Shown: one piece after another, positions 5,029 to 8,758 of the stretch | Position numbering within the stretch: position 1 is the stretch's first letter | Layout of the letters: each line of letters begins with the position of its first letter | NCBI GenBank assembly: GCA_018817865.1 | Contig: JAHITG010000535.1 | Location: 1 to 8,758 of the forward strand | Reading direction: 5' to 3' | Length of the DNA: 8,758 nt | Source: Spirochaetota bacterium | GTDB taxonomy: Bacteria; Spirochaetota; JAHITG01 | Made by a program: the position numbers and the translations under genes | Notes under the pieces: model-generated | What the model was told of the DNA's origin: nothing | The model's input: the letters and a program-made list of their open reading frames with translations, nothing else | Database searches by the model: none

Positions 5029-6231
5029 TTATTTCTTTTTTTTATGGCCGTACTTCATCTGCAGGCCGAAAAGGTTGATAAAGCCTTCCGCATCTTTCTG
5101 ATTGTATATATGTTCTTCTTCAAAAGTAGCCAGTTTGGGATCATATAATGAATGAGGTGATTTTCTTCCCACCGGCATTGCATTTCCCTTATATAGCTTT
5201 ACCCGAACCGTACCCGTTACATACTCCTGGGTTTCCTTAATAAAAGCATCAAATGCATCCTTTAAAGGAGTGAACCATTTCCCGTAATAAACCAGCTCGG
5301 CATACCGCACAGCGATCATATCTTTATAATGCATGGTATCACGGTCAACGGTCAAGGCTTCGAGATCACGATGTGCATTCATCAGTATAGTGCCGCCCGG
5401 CGTCTCATAAACTCCCCGGTTCTTAATGCCGACCAGGCGGTTCTCCACCATATCGACCCGGCCGATACCATGCTTGCCTCCGATCTTATTCAGCTCACTC
5501 ATAAGCTCGACCGGAGCCATCTTCTTCCCGTTTATTTTAACCGGCTCCCCTTTTTCAAAATCGATCTCAATGTATTCAGACTTATCCGGTGCATTCTCCG
5601 GAGAAGTTGTCATGACGAACATATCATCCTTTGGTTCATTCCAGGGGTCTTCCAGCACCCCCGATTCAAAACTGATATGAAAGAGGTTCATATCAGAACT
5701 GTAGGGTTTCTCCTTTGTGACCGGGATCGGGATATCATGCTTTTTTGCAAAGTTAATAAGGTCTTCCCGGCCTTTGAATTCCCACTCCCGCCAGGGAGCA
5801 ATGATCAAAAGCTCAGGGGCCAGGGCCTTGAAGGTCAGTTCAAAACGGACCTGGTCATTCCCTTTTCCTGTGGCACCGTGAGAAACAGCATCTGCCTTCT
5901 CTTTTTTTGCGATCTCCGCCTGGCGTTTGGCAATGATCGGCCGTGCAATGGCTGTTCCCAGCAGATAACGGCTCTCATACTGCGCATTAGCCTTTATAAC
6001 AGGATAAATATATTCACGGACGAATTCATCTTTCAAATCTTCAATATAAACTTTGGATGCACCGGTGGCAAGTGCCTTCTCCTTTACCTTTGTAAAATCA
6101 TCATCCTGTCCCACATCCGCAACATAAGCAATGATTTCGGCATTATATTTCTGCTTGAGCCATTTCAAAATAATGGAAGTGTCCAGTCCACCACTGTAAG
6201 CTAAAACGATCTTTTTTATATCCTTTTTCAT
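5029..6231 (-). CDS. argG: Argininosuccinate synthase
   Basis: Catalyses ATP-dependent condensation of citrulline and aspartate to argininosuccinate, releasing AMP and PPi, in the penultimate step of arginine synthesis in the cytoplasm. The 400-residue length fits the common (type I) form. The PP-loop AYSGGLDTS (11-19) binds ATP; GATGKGNDQVRFEL (119-132) is the second family signature and helps bind citrulline and aspartate. PWREWEF, YSSDMNLFHISFE and GIGRVDMVENRLVGIKNRG are further hallmark segments. The protein ends in four lysines. It lies 52 bp downstream of hppA on the same strand, probably partly co-transcribed. No Shine-Dalgarno is seen at the ATG; instead a hairpin plus six-U run ends just 3 bp before it. 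argH does not follow: the next gene is convergent. Confidence 0.97.
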   Translation of the reverse strand: MKKDIKKIVLAYSGGLDTSIILKWLKQKYNAEIIAYVADVGQDDDFTKVKEKALATGASKVYIEDLKDEFVREYIYPVIKANAQYESRYLLGTAIARPIIAKRQAEIAKKEKADAVSHGATGKGNDQVRFELTFKALAPELLIIAPWREWEFKGREDLINFAKKHDIPIPVTKEKPYSSDMNLFHISFESGVLEDPWNEPKDDMFVMTTSPENAPDKSEYIEIDFEKGEPVKINGKKMAPVELMSELNKIGGKHGIGRVDMVENRLVGIKNRGVYETPGGTILMNAHRDLEALTVDRDTMHYKDMIAVRYAELVYYGKWFTPLKDAFDAFIKETQEYVTGTVRVKLYKGNAMPVGRKSPHSLYDPKLATFEEEHIYNQKDAEGFINLFGLQMKYGHKKKK

Positions 6232-6234
6232 GAT

Positions 6235-6267
6235 AAAAAATATGGGGCAGTCCTAAAAAGGCCTGCC
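6235..6267 (-). terminator. Hairpin plus U-run between hppA and argG (terminator or attenuator)
   Basis: On the minus strand GGCAGGCC-TTTTTA-GGACTGCC forms an 8 bp stem with one G-A mismatch and a 6-base loop (6246-6267). CCATA and then TTTTTT (6235-6240) follow, and the argG ATG lies 3 bp further. It could be an imperfect intrinsic terminator lowering read-through from hppA into argG. The hairpin also occupies the region where an argG ribosome site would lie. Confidence 0.5.
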
Positions 6268-6283
6268 ACGATATACTAGATTT

Positions 6284-8542
6284 CTATTTAAATTGATCAG
6301 CAATTCTCTGAACCAGGTCACCGTAACGAACGATCAACCCGGCAAAGATAACACTGACCATACTCATCAGCTTGATCAAAATATTGAGGGACGGACCGGC
6401 AGTATCCTTAAAAGGATCACCGACCGTATCACCGACAACAGCTGCTTTATGCGGATCTTTTCCTTTTCCTCCGAGAGCTCCGGCTTCAATATACTTCTTT
6501 GCATTATCCCATGCTCCGCCGCTGTTTGCCATCATGATAGCCAGGATAAATCCTGAAGTCAATGCGCCGACCAGAAGGCCGATAACACCGGCAATACCAA
6601 AGATGATCCCGACCACAGCAGGAACGATCACTGCCAGAAGGGAAGGAAGCACCATCTGAGACTGAGCTGATTTCGTAACGATCATAACGCAGGCAGCATA
6701 ATCAGCCTTTGCTTTTCCCTTTAACAAACCTTTGATCTCCCGAAACTGTCTCCGGACTTCAAGTACAACACTCTGAGCAGCCCGTCCTACGGCTTCCATG
6801 GAAAAAGCACTGAATGCAAACGCCATCATAGCTCCCAGAAATATACCGACAAGCACCTTGGGATTCATTATATGCAGATCATACGAATTCACAAAATCAA
6901 GAATATTCATATGGGAGATCTTAGCTACCAGGAGTTTTGATGATTTGGCTGTATACTCTACCGCACCGATCGCGATCTTATCGATCCCGGTATTGGTGAT
7001 CATCATTCCGATCCCGGCTTTAACTTCTTCTATATATGCTGCGATCAATGCCATGGCTGTTAAAGCAGCACTTCCGATCGCAAAACCTTTTCCGGTCGCA
7101 GCTGTTGTATTTCCCAGTGAATCCAGCGCATCCGTTCTTTCACGCACCTTTGGATTCTGCTTGGTCATTTCAGCATTACCGCCGGCATTATCCGCTATAG
7201 GGCCGTATGCATCCGTAGAAAGCGTAATTCCAAGAGTACTGAGCATCCCGACAGCAGCAATACCTACACCGTATAGACCAAAAGAAATATTGGTAAACCC
7301 GCCGGCAAATGCAAAGCTGGCCAGGATACCGGCACAGATCGTTATAACGGGAATGACGGTAGATTTCATACCAACTGCCAGTCCCTGGATAATGACTGTT
7401 GCAGGGCCTGTCTTTGAGGATTCGGCAATGGCCTTTGTAGGAGGATACTCCTGGGATGTATAATATTCAGTGGCCTTGCCGATAATGATCCCGGCGAACA
7501 ATCCGGAAAGAATAGAGAAAATGATACCTTTATTCTCAGGAAGGAAAACCCATGTAAGCGCACTGGCAGCTACCAGGATCAGCACTGCAGCAAAATTAAT
7601 TCCTCTTCCGAGTGCCTTCAGAAGCTCTTTCTGTGTGGCCTTCTCCTCTGATCTTACCATAAAGATCCCTGCAATAGATGCAAGAATACCCACGGCAGCA
7701 ATGATCATCGGCAAAAGAACACCTTTAAGCCCGAACCCGGCTGAAACTCCCAAAGCAGCTGTAGCCAGGATAGAACCGCAGTATGATTCATACAGATCAG
7801 CTCCCATACCGGCAACATCACCTACATTATCTCCTACATTATCAGCGATCGTAGCGGGATTTCGAGGATCATCCTCGGGAATTCCTGCTTCCACTTTACC
7901 TACAAGGTCAGCTCCGACATCAGCACCTTTAGTAAAGATCCCGCCCCCTACCCTGGCAAAGAGCGCCTGCAGGGAAGCACCCACACCAAAACTGAGCATG
8001 GTGGTAGTGATAAAATGGAGTCTCTGTGATTCTTCTATAATAAGGCCGAATGTCTTATGGTCGATAAAATAGTTCAGGAGCATGTACCATAAAGAGATAT
8101 CCAATAGTCCCAGTCCCACTACGGTCAATCCCATGACAGCACCGGCACGAAATGCTATCTGCAGAGCGCCATTCAGGGATTTCTTTGCGGCATTGGTGGT
8201 CCTGGCTGAAGCATCCGTAGCTGTCCGCATACCCAGAAACCCGGCTAATGCGGAAAAAAACCCTCCGGTCAAGAATGCAAACGGTACGAACATATTCTGT
8301 ACCTTCAGAACATATGCCATGAATGCGAAAAGCCCGGCTGCAACAAGAAAGACCAGGCCGACAACCTTATATTGCTGTTTTAAATATGCGACAGCTCCTT
8401 CCCGTACATACTGTGCGATCGCCTTCATTTTACTGTCACCTTCAGATTCTTTCTTCATCTTCAGATAGAACCCTAAAGCAAATAAAAGAGCAATAACAGA
8501 GCCTACAGGAGCCAGATAAAAGATCAAATTGATGTTACCCAT
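6284..8542 (-). CDS. hppA: Membrane-bound, K+-dependent ion-pumping pyrophosphatase (Na+ and/or H+)
   Basis: Hydrolyses pyrophosphate to phosphate and uses the energy to pump Na+ and/or H+ across the inner membrane. The 752 residues form many hydrophobic segments, as expected for about 16 membrane helices. Substrate-site motifs are DDPRNPATIADNVGDNVGD (224-242), followed by VAGMGADLYESY with E252 at the gate region, and GGAWDNAKKYIE and VVGDTVGDPFKDTAGP near the C-terminus. GNTTAATGKG has A481 and G484 where K+-independent enzymes carry Lys and Thr, indicating K+ dependence. The loop at about 503-557 is longer than in short H+-type enzymes, resembling Bacteroides-type homologues. A strong Shine-Dalgarno (GGAGG, 5-6 nt spacing) sets the start; a good promoter lies upstream and argG downstream. 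Which ion is pumped cannot be decided by eye. Confidence 0.96.
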   Translation of the reverse strand: MGNINLIFYLAPVGSVIALLFALGFYLKMKKESEGDSKMKAIAQYVREGAVAYLKQQYKVVGLVFLVAAGLFAFMAYVLKVQNMFVPFAFLTGGFFSALAGFLGMRTATDASARTTNAAKKSLNGALQIAFRAGAVMGLTVVGLGLLDISLWYMLLNYFIDHKTFGLIIEESQRLHFITTTMLSFGVGASLQALFARVGGGIFTKGADVGADLVGKVEAGIPEDDPRNPATIADNVGDNVGDVAGMGADLYESYCGSILATAALGVSAGFGLKGVLLPMIIAAVGILASIAGIFMVRSEEKATQKELLKALGRGINFAAVLILVAASALTWVFLPENKGIIFSILSGLFAGIIIGKATEYYTSQEYPPTKAIAESSKTGPATVIIQGLAVGMKSTVIPVITICAGILASFAFAGGFTNISFGLYGVGIAAVGMLSTLGITLSTDAYGPIADNAGGNAEMTKQNPKVRERTDALDSLGNTTAATGKGFAIGSAALTAMALIAAYIEEVKAGIGMMITNTGIDKIAIGAVEYTAKSSKLLVAKISHMNILDFVNSYDLHIMNPKVLVGIFLGAMMAFAFSAFSMEAVGRAAQSVVLEVRRQFREIKGLLKGKAKADYAACVMIVTKSAQSQMVLPSLLAVIVPAVVGIIFGIAGVIGLLVGALTSGFILAIMMANSGGAWDNAKKYIEAGALGGKGKDPHKAAVVGDTVGDPFKDTAGPSLNILIKLMSMVSVIFAGLIVRYGDLVQRIADQFK

Positions 8543-8570
8543 GTTTTCCTCCGGAATTATTTAAAATCGC

Positions 8571-8587
8571 AAACAATATAATTGTTT
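8571..8587. promoter_or_regulatory. Inverted repeat over the hppA -10 (operator candidate)
   Basis: AAACAAT-ATA-ATTGTTT is a perfect 7+3+7 dyad covering the -10 box of the hppA promoter. A repressor bound here would block RNA polymerase. No known regulator consensus was recognised, and AT-rich dyads can arise by chance. Confidence 0.45.
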
Positions 8588-8602
8588 ACCTGTGAATGTC
8601 AA
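8575..8602 (-). promoter_or_regulatory. Sigma-70-type promoter of hppA-argG
   Basis: On the minus strand a perfect TTGACA (8602-8597) is followed after 16 bp by TATATT (8580-8575, five of six matches to TATAAT). Transcription would start near 8568, leaving a leader of about 26 nt that contains the GGAGG ribosome site. The geometry equals that of the transketolase promoter. Confidence 0.7.
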
Positions 8603-8622
8603 GCTGTTTTTTAGGAAATGTC

Positions 8623-8721
8623 AGATAAAATTGAAAAGTGCACTCTTTTTTAAAGATTTAAAGCTTAAAAGTGCACTCTTTTAAGACCTGTTTTTACTTA
8701 TTTAAAGTTGAAAAGTGCACT
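8623..8721. repeat. Three GTGCAC-centred direct repeats upstream of hppA
   Basis: Three related units of about 22 bp lie at 8623-8644, 8656-8677 and 8700-8721, each ending in AAAAGTGCACT. Units 2 and 3 differ at two positions. The GTGCAC centres (8638, 8671, 8715) are 33 and 44 bp apart, both multiples of 11. Each core is nearly palindromic (AAAAGTGCAC plus T-rich right side). They lie upstream of the hppA -35 and may be regulator sites for hppA or for a divergent gene beyond the window. Nothing else, including no gene, is seen in 8603-8758. Confidence 0.7.
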
Positions 8722-8758
8722 TATTAAAAATACTGTAAACCTTCTCATTTAATTTAGT

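Noticed and set aside
5329..6204. Plus-strand frame of 291 codons antisense to argG
   Set aside because: The minus-strand protein carries all argininosuccinate synthase signatures; the antisense product resembles nothing and has no plausible start signal.
6798..8468. Plus-strand frames of 221, 200 and 128 codons antisense to hppA
   Set aside because: Shadows of a strongly biased membrane-protein gene; their Pro/Ala/Ile/Ser-rich products are complement artefacts.
8623..8721. CRISPR array or CIRCE (HrcA) element
   Set aside because: Gaps between units are only 11 and 22 bp and AT-rich, so not spacers; the CIRCE pattern TTAGCACTC-N9-GAGTGCTAA is not present.

Overview
The window looks like chromosome from a low-GC, outer-membrane-bearing bacterium, probably an uncultured lineage. 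A PorV/UPF0164-type beta-barrel protein and a secreted glucanase with a type IX/FlgD-like C-terminal domain imply a diderm envelope. The membrane pyrophosphatase most resembles, from memory, the Bacteroides-like K+-dependent type. Promoters are of E. coli type (TTGACA / TATAAT-like, 16-17 bp spacing) rather than the Bacteroidota type. This fits an FCB-associated or deep-branching candidate phylum better than Bacteroidota proper, but no finer placement can be supported by eye.

Layout. 1-440 is a GC-rich tandem array of about 137-140 bp units full of hairpins, probably continuing to the left of the window. 441-558 is an AT-rich promoter region. 559-2833 (+) holds a secreted GH16 beta-glucanase and a PorV-like outer-membrane protein, 13 bp apart. 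2834-2963 is an intergenic region with a strong promoter. 2964-4960 (+) holds an N-terminal transketolase subunit, a small lipoprotein of unknown role and an M50 site-2-type membrane protease. 4961-5028 is a convergent junction with two hairpins. 5029-8542 (-) holds argininosuccinate synthase (argG) and, upstream of it in transcription order, a membrane pyrophosphatase (hppA). 8543-8758 carries the hppA promoter, an inverted repeat over its -10, and three GTGCAC-centred direct repeats.

How the genes may work together. The glucanase and PorV-like protein plausibly form an export pair: a C-terminal sorting domain on the enzyme and an outer-membrane barrel of the family that handles such cargo. 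ArgG releases PPi, and HppA hydrolyses PPi while pumping ions, so the hppA-argG pair makes biochemical sense. The transketolase N-half has no C-half next to it, which is unusual.

Most interesting signals: (i) the hairpin array, whose minus-strand RNA would present many AGGAU/AGGAC/UGGA loops resembling CsrA/RsmA targets; (ii) the orphan transketolase half; (iii) the regularly spaced GTGCAC repeats and the inverted repeat upstream of hppA; (iv) a hairpin plus U-run directly before the argG start codon. No CRISPR array, tRNA, rRNA, insertion sequence or complete known defence system was seen.
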